64,000 bases of DNA from Corallium rubrum (taxonomy: Eukaryota; Cnidaria; Anthozoa; Scleralcyonacea; Coralliidae), in contig OZ036003.1 in NCBI GenBank assembly GCA_964035015.1, positions 4,454,407-4,518,406 of the forward strand, written 5' to 3'. The position numbers were made by a program, and so were the translations under genes. The notes below the pieces were generated by a model, which saw nothing but the letters and a program-made list of their open reading frames with translations, was not told the origin of the DNA and made no database searches. Below are positions 11,436 through 23,654 of the stretch, one piece after another. Numbering within the stretch: the first letter of the stretch is position 1; the number at the start of each line of letters is the position of its first letter.

Positions 11436-12331
11436 TATCTTATCTATTCATCTATTCATCTATTCATCCATTCATCCATTCATCCATTCATCCATTCAGC
11501 CATTCAGCCATTCAGCCATTCAGCCATTCAGCCATTCAGCCATTCAGCCATTCAGCCATTCAGCCATTCAGCCATTCAGCCATTCAGCCATTCAGCCATT
11601 CAGCCATTCAGCCATTCAGCCATTCAGCCATTCAGCCATTCAGCCATTCAGCCATTCAGCCATTCAGCCATTCAGCCATTCAGCCATTCAGCCATTCAGC
11701 CATTCAGCCATTCAGCCATTCAGCCATTCAGCCATTCAGCCATTCAGCCATTCAGCCATTCAGCCATTCAGCCATTCAGCCATTCAGCCATTCAGCCATT
11801 CAGCCATTCAGCCATTCAGCCATTCAGCCATTCAGCCATTCAGCCATTCAGCCATTCAGCCATTCAGCCATTCAGCCATTCAGCCATTCAGCCATTCAGC
11901 CATTCAGCCATTCAGCCATTCAGCCATTCAGCCATTCAGCCATTCAGCCATTCAGCCATTCAGCCATTCAGCCATTCAGCCATTCAGCCATTCAGCCATT
12001 CAGCCATTCAGCCATTCAGCCATTCAGCCATTCAGCCATTCAGCCATTCAGCCATTCAGCCATTCAGCCATTCAGCCATTCAGCCATTCAGCCATTCAGC
12101 CATTCAGCCATTCAGCCATTCAGCCATTCAGCCATTCAGCCATTCAGCCATTCAGCCATTCAGCCATTCAGCCATTCAGCCATTCAGCCATTCAGCCATT
12201 CAGCCATTCAGCCATTCAGCCATTCAGCCATTCAGCCATTCATCCATTCATCCATTCATCTATTCATCTATTCATCTATTCATCTATTCATCTATTCATC
12301 TATTCATCTATTCATCTATTCATCTATTCAT
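11436..12331 (+). repeat. 8-bp satellite array, block 2 (about 93 CATTCAGC units)
   Basis: The array starts with TATTCATC units, becomes essentially pure CATTCAGC from about 11494 to 12240 (about 747 bp), and ends with CATTCATC and CTATTCAT units. It is homogeneous enough that its assembled length should be treated as approximate. Confidence 0.97.
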
Positions 12332-12599
12332 GGAATTCTCTGCCTGACTCATTGAAAAATGAGCCATCATTAACCAAATTTAAAAAGAGAATTAAACCAC
12401 ACATTCTGCATTGACAACCCTTAGTTTAACCCTTAGTTTATATATTGTTTATATTTCCTTTAATGTATTTTTAAAAAAGACCAAAAATATATTTTGTAAA
12501 TAGATACACGGCTTCTAGGTAGACCAAATTTAGATAATTATTATTGTAATATTTAAATTTGATAGAACGACCGTGTTTAAAATAAACTTTTTATCTTAT
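12332..12599 (+). pseudogene. LINE 3' end, copy 2
   Basis: Almost identical to 11171-11435 (offset 1161 bp), with differences such as ATTTCATTT versus ATTTCCTTT and AACTACCG versus AACGACCG. It is again followed by TATTCATC units (12600-12647). The pair looks like a tandem duplication of array plus LINE tail. Confidence 0.8.
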
Positions 12600-12647
12600 C
12601 TTATCTATTCATGTATTCATCTATTCATCTATTCATCCATTCATCCA

Positions 12648-13194
12648 TTAGTGTTAGTGTTCTTTTCCTTTTATCCTTTATTTTAGATTCATTGTTTTTG
12701 TATTATCTTGTGCATGTGTATTTCCTTTCACGTTGTTATAATATTTTTAACAAAGATCCGGGCGACCGCAGTAATTGGCTTGAGCTGTTGCGGTATTCCT
12801 GCCTTGTATTACCTTTGTTGGTACAAATTGTACATATATAATTAATGATATTATTTTTTTATTAGTCGTGAGCGAATGGAATCCTAGGCTTTCCTGCAAT
12901 TTGATTGGTTACGTGAGCCGGCAGTTTTTTACGATATCTGATCGCGGTCCAAAAAGTTATCTTTTTGCATTCTGTCATTTAAAATTGATCGATTTTCATA
13001 ACTATTTCGCTTGCATGCCACAGAAAAAATATATTCAACAGAGAGCTATATATACGGGGATGCAAATGAGTTTTATTTTGCCAAAGTTGATGTTTTCTTG
13101 GCAGGGGGTGGGGGTTGCTTCACTGCAAAAATGTTGGACCAATGTTAAAATGTTAATGCCCCTGATTGAATACCTGTATCAGTGTCAATACAGT
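12648..13194. other. No gene seen
   Basis: An open frame at 12868-13257 runs into the hAT-like element and has no recognisable motif. I see no repeats or RNA genes here. Confidence 0.4.
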
Positions 13195-13202
13195 GGTGCT
13201 TT

Positions 13203-13969
13203 CAGAGGCGTAGGAACGGATTCAAAGTTGGGGGGGCTGAAGTCGACATGCAGATAATCAGTGACCGCATTTTTAGCGAGGTTCGGGGGTGCTGTCCTGG
13301 GAAATTTTGAAATCTAGAACCTCGGAAACACAATTTGCAGCAATTTGAGGAAACTTTCTCATCTAATTCTACAGCAAGCATAGTTCAAATTTTAACATAA
13401 AAACGAAGAAATAATTAAACCAACATGCCTTAAAGCCTCGACAGACGACACTTCACAAAACTGAACACTTTTTAGGGATTGCATGCATTGAAGTCGCTTT
13501 AATAATCTTTCAATAATTGTGTTTAAACACCTACACAATAGCTTCTAATTCTTCTTCAACTTAGCTTCCGTATAATTAACTTTGTTGTCGTCGTCACTCG
13601 CCATTTTATCAAAAGGTAAGATTATAGACTCCGATTAATCGCAGACATTCTCAAATTTGTGGTTTATGACTGGTAAGCTGCTTTTTATTGGCAAACTTAA
13701 AAAATATGGTATACTATGCAAACAAGTGAAGTACAAATAAAGTAATTTTAATACGAACCAAAGATGAACCCCGTAGGTAGATTACCATAAGTAGCTATAG
13801 CTGCTCCCCTAGCCTCTGTATAGTCGTACCAATACAATCATTAAATTTAGCAACACTTGTCCGCTTGTCCTGAGTTTTTTTGGGGGGGGCTCAGCCCCCC
13901 CATTCAAAATTTTGGGGGGGCTCAAGCCCCCCCAGCCCCCCCCCCCCCCCCCCGCTTCCTACGCCTCTG
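13203..13969. mobile_element. Non-autonomous hAT-type element (767 bp)
   Basis: Perfect 14-bp terminal inverted repeats CAGAGGCGTAGGAA (13203-13216) and its complement (13956-13969) are bounded by an exact 8-bp duplication GGTGCTTT at 13195-13202 and 13970-13977. An 8-bp TSD with CAGRG-type ends is characteristic of hAT transposons. Long G-runs and C-runs just inside the ends (about 13231-13237 and 13881-13953) form subterminal inverted tracts. There is no transposase frame. Confidence 0.92.
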
Positions 13970-13977
13970 GGTGCTTT

Positions 13978-15037
13978 AGAAGTAACCAAGATCAATATTG
14001 AGACAACATTTTAATTTTATTCAAGTTCCTTATTTACATATATATTGAGGATACAGGAAATACCCTTTATTCATAAAATAGAAATATTTGAACATTTGAC
14101 CAGTCCAGTTATATACCAAATTTATCAGTAGAGTCTGGAGGCAATCCAATAAATTATGACGATTTTTAACTGATTCACCTTAATTATAAAGAAAAATACA
14201 AGATTGTTATTGAATAATAAATTTTAAGCTAGCTTTATTCACAATTTTATAAAATTTAGGATACAAGTACAGTATTTAAAGTATAAAAGGAAACAAGACT
14301 GTTTGTTAAAAAATCGGAAAAAAGAAAACAAACCAAGGATGATAGTTGTATCTCATTGACCCAGATATTTGCTACACACAACAGTTATAGAAGTTTAATG
14401 CAAAACATTAAACCACGGAAAATACATCATAAGGTATTATAGAATAGGAAACATTTGAGAGGGAAATCATTAACCACTAAACAACAAATTTAAATAATGT
14501 GGATTTCTCACCTCACGCTTTTCTCCAGTTGTGACGAATCACACGTTGCACAGCACAACCCAATCCTTCTTTGTTCAATGTAAACATCTAATTCGTTTCT
14601 GATTTGTTTCATTATTTGTAACATAAAATGCGTCGAATCCGAAGGAACTTGAATAGTCTTGAATGCCCATCCCACGAATATACGCCAAATAAAGCACAAT
14701 CTGATCATATTAATTGTCTATGTTAACCACGAATTATTCTCGTATTTTTCTGACCATCAGATTTAACAATTCTGGATCAACTGTGATGAGTTTTCAAAAG
14801 TTTTTGCGCATCTAGTCCACCGGGCAGAGTTCATTCCTCGTCGGCGGTCGCGCGCGCGCATAAATGCGCTGGAAATTGCATGTTACATGTGTCCAACATT
14901 TTTTCGCTGGCGTCATTGTATTTGAGGAGCCTGGTAACGAATTTAAATTTGAGAAAATGCGCTGTGTTTCAACTTTCAAGTGCATTAATGAGCTTGGGTC
15001 TCTATGTCTAATTCAATATTTTGGGGGTACCAAGATT
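13978..15037. other. No gene supported
   Basis: AT-rich sequence. A 66-codon minus-strand frame (14508-14708) reads smoothly but I recognise nothing in it and see no clear splice partners. A CG-rich CGCGCGCG tract lies at 14849-14858. Confidence 0.4.
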
Positions 15038-15046
15038 GCCATTGGT

Positions 15047-17114
15047 CAACCTCGTACCCAGGGTCTTATCTCCGCTCCCCCGCCCCCGCCCACCGCTGCG
15101 AAAAGACCCTGGTCTGGGCTGGTCACGTGTCTCCCATATTCTGGGAGATTTTTCAACTTTGTCGTTAGGGAGGGGTTAGAGAACTTCGGATTTGTCATCA
15201 TTGTACGGAGACTATCGAGACTGGTGGAGACAAGTCGCAAGAGAATCTTAAAATAAACACCGATATTACGATATACGCCGACGATAATATAATATACCGA
15301 CGGGAAAACATTGGCAAAACATTTGGTTAAAGACCCTCAGACACTTCGCTGTTCGGTAAGGCCAAGAAACGACAAGGCGCTTCGCAACAGTGCGGCAACA
15401 TTTTACTGAAAAGTTGTCAGTGATATTTGTGGATATTTTTCCTATATCTTTCCTAACTTCCGACGAACAGCGAATTTGAGGGGATTCTCTTCCTCGAAAT
15501 GAATGTTTACTTCAGTTACGACGCCAAGCTGTTACGCCTGTCGCCTGCCGTTTGCCAAAAGAGAGGATTTGGAATGTCATCATTATTGTGAATAAATATA
15601 TGGAAATCTGAAAGTCCTTGTGATTTAACATCGCCAAGATCGCCAAAACTCGACCTATAGCTTTCAACAAAAGCTAAGGTTAGTGACATATTTTATTATT
15701 GTTTTAAAAGTGGTTTAAATTTGTAACGCAACAGTCATGTGAATGCAGCGGAAGCAAATAATAATACCGCATGCAATCATGATCAGAGCTGAAAATCGAT
15801 TCCTGTTTGGGAAGTGATGCCATCATCCTGATCAAGAAAACACTGACCTTTTAACAACATATTAATATCACTAGTCTATATCAATTCCCCTTTGACTAAA
15901 AAAGCAACAAGTTTTTTAATATGAATCGAAGTTACTCACTAATGAACCTATTGTTAATTGTTGAACGTTGTTGATATTGCGTTGTTCTTTTATACACTTG
16001 TTGTTTTAAGAATAGATATAATTGCGCCGTGAGTGCATAAAGCAGTCAGAATAATAAAAAAGTGCTCAACATGTTATCAAAAATCATTAAGTGTTGAATA
16101 ATATAGCAATCACATAACTACTGAGTATCGAACAGTATTTAGTATACTGTTTACTTCATAAATATACATCAAAGCCCAAGGTGTCAGTACATTTCGATTG
16201 AAACTTTGCTCTAGTCACTTTAACACAGTCTTCTATTCCTTATAATACCTAATGTGTTCGTAATTTACCAATACTCTCATTGTTATTTAGGTTTAATTTC
16301 GTCTTGGTAGTTAATTCTGCAACTACAACAGATCTAGAATGCAAACAATCAATTCAAGTGCGGCGCAACAAACCTTGTTCTTTGAAAACGGTTTTAAAAC
16401 CTTGACGGTTTGGTGAAGCAAACTTCAAATAACACATTGGAAGGTATGATATTTTTATGATATTTAATAAATTTCTCCCTTAAAGGGTTTTTCAGAAATT
16501 ATTTACAGTTTTATGCATGCAGTAGAGGTTACATATATAAGTTTTATAAAGAAAATAAATATATGATATTTTATACTAAATGTTTTCTTTTGCAAGCAAA
16601 TGTTTCTTCAGTGCTGTTTTAAATGTTTTAAGAGAAAGGCTGTCTTTTAGGTTCTTGTCTAAATTGTTCCATATGTGAACAGCTCTATATGTAAATGACC
16701 GTTGACCAGCTGCAGTTTTAAAAAGTGGTATTTGAAGAGAGTCCTGTGTACGAGTCCTGCGGTTGTGGATTGATGACCTTTTTATCAATTTGTTACAAAG
16801 GTAGTCGGGTGCGAGGTTGTTTACACATTTGTAGGTCAAAATAGCGTCTCTAAAATATAGTAATTTGTCCACTGGTAGCCAATTTAATTCACGTGCTAAG
16901 GTGCTATATATAATCAACCAATAAAAGAAATTAACATTTCAAACATTGTCTCTGTGATTATTCCGCGGACTTCTTTATAGTTCCTACAAAAGTACAAATC
17001 CTACTAGCCCACTCTCAGTAAGTCTGCGTGACACGTGACCAGCCCAGACCAGGGTCTTTTCGCAGCGGTGGGCGGGGGCGGGGGAGCGGAGATAAGACCC
17101 TGGGTACGAGGTTG
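15047..17114. mobile_element. 2.07 kb DNA element with 85-bp TIRs and 9-bp TSD
   Basis: The first 85 bp (15047-15131, starting CAACCTCGTACCCAGGG) are repeated exactly in inverted orientation at 17030-17114. The flanks GCCATTGGT at 15038-15046 and 17115-17123 match over 9 bp. A 9-bp TSD with long TIRs suits Mutator-like elements, though other 8-9-bp groups are possible. Identical TIRs suggest fairly recent activity. There is no transposase; the interior holds a LINE remnant and AT-rich sequence. A fragment of the same terminus appears at 2363. Confidence 0.88.
16560..16917 (-). pseudogene. LINE reverse transcriptase C-terminal fragment
   Basis: The minus strand encodes about 113 residues. They include ELNWLPVDKLLYFRDAIL, TYKCVNNLAPDYL, an RRTRTQDSLQIP block and HIWNNLDKNLKDSLSLKTFK. 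This is the usual end of CR1/L2/RTE-type reverse transcriptases, and the ORF ends in KKHLLAKENI. It is the only coding trace inside the 15047-17114 element. It may be a 5'-truncated insertion or captured sequence. Confidence 0.75.
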
Positions 17115-17123
17115 GCCATTGGT

Positions 17124-18640
17124 GTCTCTGTTCTCGCGCGATCGTGACTTGATCTTTGTGAGCATTTTTACCAAAATGGCGTTTTGGCTCCGACACGAGA
17201 AAATGTTCACTTTTTCCCTTGTATAGAATTTTTGTTTGTGACAGATCGGATATTTATTTTTCGGCTATCGGAAAGCCTAACTTAGAATCGTATGTTTTTT
17301 GTTTAACGAATTTGCTCGTTATAAATTTGTTTCAAGCGTCGGAGCGATGCGTGCGTTTGAGATGTCGAACCATTTGTAGAATGCTACTTTTCAAGGACTT
17401 TATCTTGTTGATGCAATTAATATATGAAGGGAATTCGGGAAAACGCCTGGACTAAATAAATTTCAAAAGACCAGGAGAAATACAGAAATCCAACTTTTTG
17501 GTGACTGGAACGAGAAATGATAAGGTAAGAATGGTGATATATTTGTAGAGTAGTCTGAGTATTTAACTAATTAGGCAGTGAAACATTTGAACTTGTTGAA
17601 AGGTTTGCATGTATATAGACTTGATGGATTTAATTGTTTTGAAAAGTAGGAAGATGTAAATCAGTAAATGACAGTATAGTTATTGCTTATTTGTTCTAAT
17701 ATTTTTCATATAGCAATAATAGCATTGTGTTTATGTATGTGTTATTTCACTGCATGCAGTTTTTAAAATCCAATTAATGAGAGCTGTGTTACATATCATG
17801 TTTAATACTTTCTCAAAATGTAAATTTCAGTTCACACTTTTGATTTGCTATCTCAGTCTATAGTGTTGTAGAGCTATATATTAAGCAGTATCAACTCCTG
17901 CAGTACAGTACTTCTTTTTATAGTTTATACTGATGTATATACATAAAGCTGTGTTTTAATATTTTCCTGCAAAGATGTAGAGCTCTTATATTATTGCCTT
18001 AGACAATTTTCCTATATTCAGTATACAACATAGCTGTGTTTCCTTTTTTATTATTAACCAATGGTGTAAATGATAGCTAATAGCTTTATTGTGACACCCT
18101 TATTGAAACATGACTCTCCTGACACACTGTATTACTTTCTGAAGATGTAACCTGTAGCTCCATATACTTACAGTACATGTACTGTATCTCTATTTATTTT
18201 TATTTACCTAAAAATATGCACAGCTGGTTTCATGTACATGTACCTCAGTGCAGGGATTATTTTTAATCATAATTTACCTTTGTTTATAGTGCTACAGAGA
18301 AATATATCTGTTACTAAGTAATGATGGTGAATGACATCCCATCTCTTTTCTCTCTTGCAGGGGATGCCGAGCTGGATTCTGGTATTCTAAAAGCCACATC
18401 AGAGCACGTCTACAATTATTCATGATATTGTTTTCTGAAAACTGTCGGATCAGATAAATGTTATGAATGCTTAATCTTGAATTTAATTACACTAAATCAG
18501 AGTTTTATTTACATATCACTTACTGTATACTGTATGTGACTACAGTTATTTTATAGTAATTGGACAATAATAAATTCATTATCTTTCTTTTGTATCATTT
18601 GTTTGAATTTGTGTAGTGAATGTGTAAATAATCAATTATT
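17124..18640 (+). other. No protein gene; possible spliced non-coding transcript
   Basis: I find no conserved frame. A plausible donor (AAG|GTAAGA) lies at about 17525. A good pyrimidine tract and acceptor (TCTCTCTTGCAG|GG) ends at 18360. AATAAA-like signals lie near 18570. An intron of about 835 bp between short stop-rich exons would fit a lncRNA, but this rests only on splice-site appearance. Confidence 0.25.
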
Positions 18641-19345
18641 TCCTGTGTTTACACATTGAAATTAAAGCAAATTTAAAGATGAATTTCATCAATTTTCATG
18701 GCAATTGTCATTTCAATTGTTTACTCTACCACAGGGATGACTATATTAATAGGTTGCTGTTTATTTAATAAGAAATAGAAAATGGGTGATCATGTTCACA
18801 TAGTTACACAGCCTAAAGCAAACATAAAGATGTAGTTCATTGGGAGAATTTGGTTTATGTGAAGCCAAGGTTTTTCCCTCAGGGCTTTCAGGTTATGCTG
18901 TATAAAATATTCATTTTCTATTTTTTGAGAACCCTGACACTGTATATCCATACAACTTCTTCACTGGTCGAATACGAGTCACTTTGTGTCCCATTGTTGA
19001 TGTTGTGAAAACAAAGAGATTGCCACAATGCCGAAACTCATAGTATTTATCCTCTTGGCACAAGTCTTTAGTAGTTGGGGATTATTTCGGCTTGAAAAAA
19101 GCTTGCTATTTATAGCGACATATCGCTTTTAATCGAATAAAACATGGTACAAAAACTACCCAAGTATTACCAAATCATTTTATACACAATCGCACAACAG
19201 AGCAAATCCTTGTTTCACGCAGTTACTGTAAACAATTTGAAATTCAAATTTCAAAATGCAAAATGTCCCGGCCATTTTGTTTATTTTTTGGGGGTATACC
19301 GCTGAACGCAATGAGTGGCGTATTGGCGATTTCGCTATCATTTTA
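18641..19345. other. Nothing recognisable
   Basis: AT-rich sequence with no motif, frame or long repeat that I can support. Confidence 0.4.
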
Positions 19346-19480
19346 ATTTTTTCCGGAGGGTTGTGATTAGGGTTAGGTCCAACGGGGGGTTGTGGTTAGG
19401 GTTAGGGTTGTCAGGGGGGTTGTGGTTAGGGTTAGGGTCAGGTTTAGAGGTGGGGGTTGAGTTGGGGGTTTGGGGGTAGG
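19346..19480 (+). repeat. Telomere-like degenerate minisatellite
   Basis: Three to four units of about 35 bp carry GGGGGGTTGTGGTTAGGGTT, so TTAGGG words appear in pairs. Related units in the opposite orientation are at 38155-38275 and 61915-62040. Confidence 0.75.
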
Positions 19481-19726
19481 GAATTCTTTTTTTAAAATGA
19501 TGATTATTGTTAATTCAACGACATCTCACAAATGACGATAATCATCATTTCGAAATGAGAGGATATGCTGTAATGGGAGGGGAGAGAAGGGATTCGTCTC
19601 AGCACCAATCCTCTTTGATAATGTACGCGGCGAAAATTCATATTCACGTTCAAAATATGCTTTGTTTATGGAATTTTAAAGATTTTATGGACTTATTAAC
19701 ATATATACAAATCGATAACGCCTTTA

Positions 19727-20516
19727 CAGGGCCGCTTTACCCTATGGACAAAAGGGGCAGCTGCCCAGGGCCCCGCGTGAGCGGGGACCCCCGGCCCAAT
19801 GAGAAAAAAAAAGTTTATTAATTGTGAAACGACTTAAAGAATATTTGGATTTTGAGTTTTTAGTATCTGCACAATGTACATACTGAATATAATGTGCCGA
19901 TTAAATAGTCTCGTGAAAATTGCAACGATATATGTGCTGTACAACTTTCCTTCCCGGCGGACCCACAAGATAATGAAATTTGCTTTATTTCGCTCGAGAA
20001 GGGTCTGGGAACTACACTTGGAGACCGCCGGAAGCAGTAAACCGGAAACATGGCGGCTCTTATATTTAGAGATGTTGACATGTTGTTCTGCCATATTCTA
20101 TTTATAACCTATTCTATGCAAGGAAAAGAAACATATTAATTGACCCTGTACATACAGACGCTATAAAATTAACTTCAATATGCATGGGACCACTTACAAC
20201 GTCAACGCTGTTCTCGGCTATGCCTCGACCAACTCTTAACGCTTTGACTTCCCGCGTGCATCCATAACTCGATGGAGCACGCCAAACCATGAACCATTTC
20301 TTAAATATCAAAACTTGTTATAATAGGGTTACTATATATTACCCGTTATATTAGGGTTACTATTATTAGGGTTACTATGTTACTAATATTTGGGTTTTAA
20401 ACAATTCTTAACCTATTTCCCAAAAATCCTATTTCCGCCTTTCCCAACATTTTCCTATATAGGGGCCCCATCATATCTCTCTGCCCAGGGCCCCATAATC
20501 TGTTAATGCGGCCCTG
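19727..20516. mobile_element. Non-autonomous hAT-type element (790 bp)
   Basis: The ends CAGGGCCGC (19727) and GCGGCCCTG (ending 20516) are inverted repeats. They are bounded by a perfect 8-bp duplication CGCCTTTA at 19719-19726 and 20517-20524. CTGCCCAGGGCCCC lies subterminally at both ends. The interior has TTAGGGTTACTAT-type short tandem units (20325-20395) and the CTCGATGGAGCACGC hairpin motif also seen near position 263. There is no transposase frame. Confidence 0.92.
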
Positions 20517-20639
20517 CGCCTTTAGGTAAGTTCACTTTAATGAGGTACACAAGAGTTGCCTGTGGAGGAGGCTACGTTTCGTTGCTAATCCTGCAACATC
20601 TTTAGAGTGAGTAATTATTTACAAGGTTATCTCGACTTA

Positions 20640-20815
20640 TATATAGAGGATATTACACGGTGGTGCGAAGATATGGATTTTATCTTCGAGTGGTGAAAAC
20701 AATATTTTACGAATGAGCGTAGCGAATGAGTAAAATATCGTTTTTACCACGAGAAGATAAAATTCATATCTTCAAGCCAGCGTGTAATTTTCTTTTTATT
20801 ATATAGATTCAATGC
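20640..20815. repeat. MITE-like hairpin
   Basis: GAAGATATGGATTTTATCTTCG (split here by a mismatch) and ATTTTACGAATGAGCG are mirrored by CATTCGTAAAAT-type and GAAGATAAAATTCATATCTTC-type sequence across the centre near 20725. The outer parts contain ATATTACACGG and CGTGTAATTTT. A second, weaker inverted segment follows at 20845-20905. Confidence 0.65.
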
Positions 20816-21192
20816 AAAAAGAGGTAAAATTCTTAATAACGTTATCGATATCTTCACTAGTGAGGATATGCAAAATACGACACTGCATATTCTCTAGTAA
20901 AACACTCGCATCTATATAATACGCTAATCTATTTACAATAACGATAATTTATCTATTTTATCGTTAGAACCATGATGCTTTGCGGCAGCTGTCCAACCCA
21001 CTGACCTATTTATATAACTGGACTGCGTGCTCCTATTACCTTTGAGTTAGGAAAAGTTTCCCCATTTTCACTTTGGCGGCATTTATGGGTCCTTTTGCTA
21101 ATGGCACAGAGTAAAGAACTGAGCAGAAGGGCCACTCTTGGAGTGTCGCCGTTTTTCAGTGCGCATGCGCGAGGTCTGCGAAGCTCGCAGCA

Positions 21193-23167
21193 AGTAAACC
21201 TCAGCCACTAGCCAGGTCAACAAGGAATGTAATGGCGAAATACGGAGTTGCTTCACTAAAATCGCTATATCTCGAAAACTAGTCGCTCGATCTTCACGCT
21301 ACAACGAGCAGTGATTGAGAGAAGGTAAGTGACAATATTTTTGCTGTTTAGAAGACATGAAAAACATCTGAAAGTGAAAATTTACGGAATTAAAACCGCC
21401 ACAGTATACAGCCACTAAAGTATTCTTGTAGATTTTCCACTTGCTTTACGGCTTGAAAAAGAGAGTAGAAACCCTTTGAAAACATTTCAAACATTGAGTA
21501 CAAAGATGAAATCACACGTATGTGTTATTATTTATTTAATTAGACGAGTAGTAGCTCTGAACAACGAAGCAATTCTGTTAGGTTAATTTGGGGCAATTAC
21601 ACACTGTGACACTCTGACACTGAAATTTGCTGACCAGTATTCCATAAATCAAACTAGCAAGTGCCCACAATCTACCCGCTTTTCCAAACTAAAGTTAATA
21701 GCTCTCCAATAATAACTTTAATATTTTTATTGAGAAGTGTGGCTGTGATTTTTATGTTTGTTTTATTTTTTATTGCAGTTGAATCATGCACACAGTACTT
21801 CTTCTTGAACTTGTTTAATATATTCATATCATGTCAGATCATTGATCTTCTTGAACTTGAAAGCAGTGTATTGAAATATATGCGATCAGTCCAAGATTGG
21901 GGTTGCTAAGCTCCTTCATAGTACATTTTTTAGATCAAAACAAGGACTGGTGTATAATAAGAATTTCAATGGAGTATTGTGTTTATTGGATGGTGACTTG
22001 TAAATTATTTCTGTAGTTTGATACTGTACTTTGATTTGTACTACAGTGAAAATTATTTTTTGCTATATAAAAATAAATATTTGGGATTGACTGTTTGTGA
22101 TTGCATTGAGGTTGAATTTCTTCTTGAACTGCACCAGTGCAACAGCAAATTTGCACTAACTTTGAATTTTCCATAATTATATATGTCCAAAGAAAGTCAT
22201 TCAGAGAAATTAGTTTTGCTAAAACAATGTCCTTGTCCAATTATATGCTAAGAAGCCAAATTGTATTAATCTTGGTTACTTCAGCATCTGAGATTTAATT
22301 CTGATAATCAGGCCTTTCCAGATTACAATGCAATTGCATGCAAACATTTCTGCCTAGTTTCAATTAATCAATGGTTTATAGTGCTGTATATAAACTTGCA
22401 CAATATCAAATGATTTCAACATGCAAAACTGATTGCTATTGAAAAAGTTTTATTCCTTCTGTAAGACAATGATGTGAAAAAACTTTATATATATTCTATC
22501 ATGTATTCATAATAGAAATTTAGTATATTTCGTAATTCAGTTTTTTAACTGCAAATATGGTATTAAAACATACAAATAGCCCTGATCACTGGTGTCAAAC
22601 AACAAGACAGCATTACAGCAAACTGCTCACAGGTGGTGACACCAAGCAGTAATTTAAACATAAGTTACCTCTATCATAAGTTTAATTCCTACATGTTACT
22701 TTTAAAAAAATAACAACAGTAAACAACTGGCCTTATTAAATTTCAAAATATATTTAATACTGTAAAACGACAAAACGTCACCTAATAGAATTGCTTCGTT
22801 CTTCAAAATTACTCATTCCATTCAAGGAATAACAGGAAACATGTGCAGTTTAATCTTTATACACCTTTAAAGTGTTTTCAAAGATTGTCTGCTCTTATTT
22901 TTGCTTGCAAATGCAAGTTTAAAGAAGACGGTAATGCTTTAAATAGCTTCACACAGTGGCGGTTCGAGTTCGTTTTAATTCCGTAAATTTTCACATTCAA
23001 ATGTCTTTCGTACCTTCTAAACGGCAAACATATTGTCATATACCTCTCCTCTATTATTACTGGTTGTAGCGTAAAAATCGAGCAACTAGTTTATGAGATA
23101 TAGCGATTTTAGCGATCCAACTCCGTATTTCGCCATTGCAATCCTTGTTGACCTGGCTGAGGTTTAC
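21193..23167. mobile_element. 2 kb element with diverged ~220-bp inverted ends
   Basis: The left end (21193-21415) carries GTAAACCTCAGCC, AATGGCGAAATACGGAGTTG, ATCGCTATATCTC and TTTACGGAATTAAAAC. The right end (about 22950-23167) carries the complements in reverse order, for example CAACTCCGTATTTCGCCATT and GGCTGAGGTTTAC. The arms differ by many substitutions. The interior is AT-rich and non-coding. I could not define a TSD, partly because a TA-inserting element abuts the right end. Confidence 0.7.
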
Positions 23168-23169
23168 TA

Positions 23170-23615
23170 CAATCCTGGACAAAAATAGTGGCAAAAACCA
23201 GTTCTTTCTTCAAAATCTAACTTTCAGGGCCCCCCTCCCCCGAATGTCGGCCCCCTCCCCCCAATATCAATGTTTTCCTAAGTCATCTGGTCTGGAATCC
23301 AACAATCAACATTGATAATGGGGGAGAGGGGGAATTTCAAAGATATTTATGAATTTTTCACACTCTTGCCAATAATTTATGTCCAGGATTGTATGAATTT
23401 GGAGAGAAAAAAATTAACAGAGTTTCCCTTTATATTACTCTCGCTTTGAGCTTGCTTTTGATTTTTTTATGGAAAAAAGTCTGTTATTTGGGAAAGTTTA
23501 TACTTAGGAAAACATTGATATTGGTGGGAGGGGGTCGACATTCGGGGGAGGGGGCCCCTGAAAGTTAGAGTTTGAAGAAAGAACTGGTTTTTGCCACTAT
23601 TTTGGTCCAGGATTG
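23170..23615. mobile_element. TA-inserting palindromic MITE end, copy 1
   Basis: Inverted termini CAATCCTGGAC and GTCCAGGATTG are flanked by TA (23168-23169, 23616-23617). About 110 bp of each end pair imperfectly, including a C-rich tract matched by a G-rich tract and CAATATCAATGTTTTCC paired with its complement. An extra internal terminus TGTCCAGGATTGTA at 23381-23395 suggests two nested palindromic units. Confidence 0.8.
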
Positions 23616-23654
23616 TAGGGTCTGAAGCCGATTCAAACGATAGTGTATGAAACA

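Noticed and set aside
10596-12347. Long open frames with repeating HSAIQPFS or RLPVYPST peptides
   Set aside because: An 8-bp repeat read in threes gives a 24-nt, 8-residue period with no stops. The peptide is a by-product of the satellite, not a protein.
14508-14708. A small protein gene on the minus strand
   Set aside because: No recognised motif, no convincing splice sites or promoter, and its length is within chance for AT-rich DNA.
19346-19480. A true telomere or chromosome-end fusion
   Set aside because: Units are degenerate, short and dispersed, and TTAGGG is only part of a longer unit.
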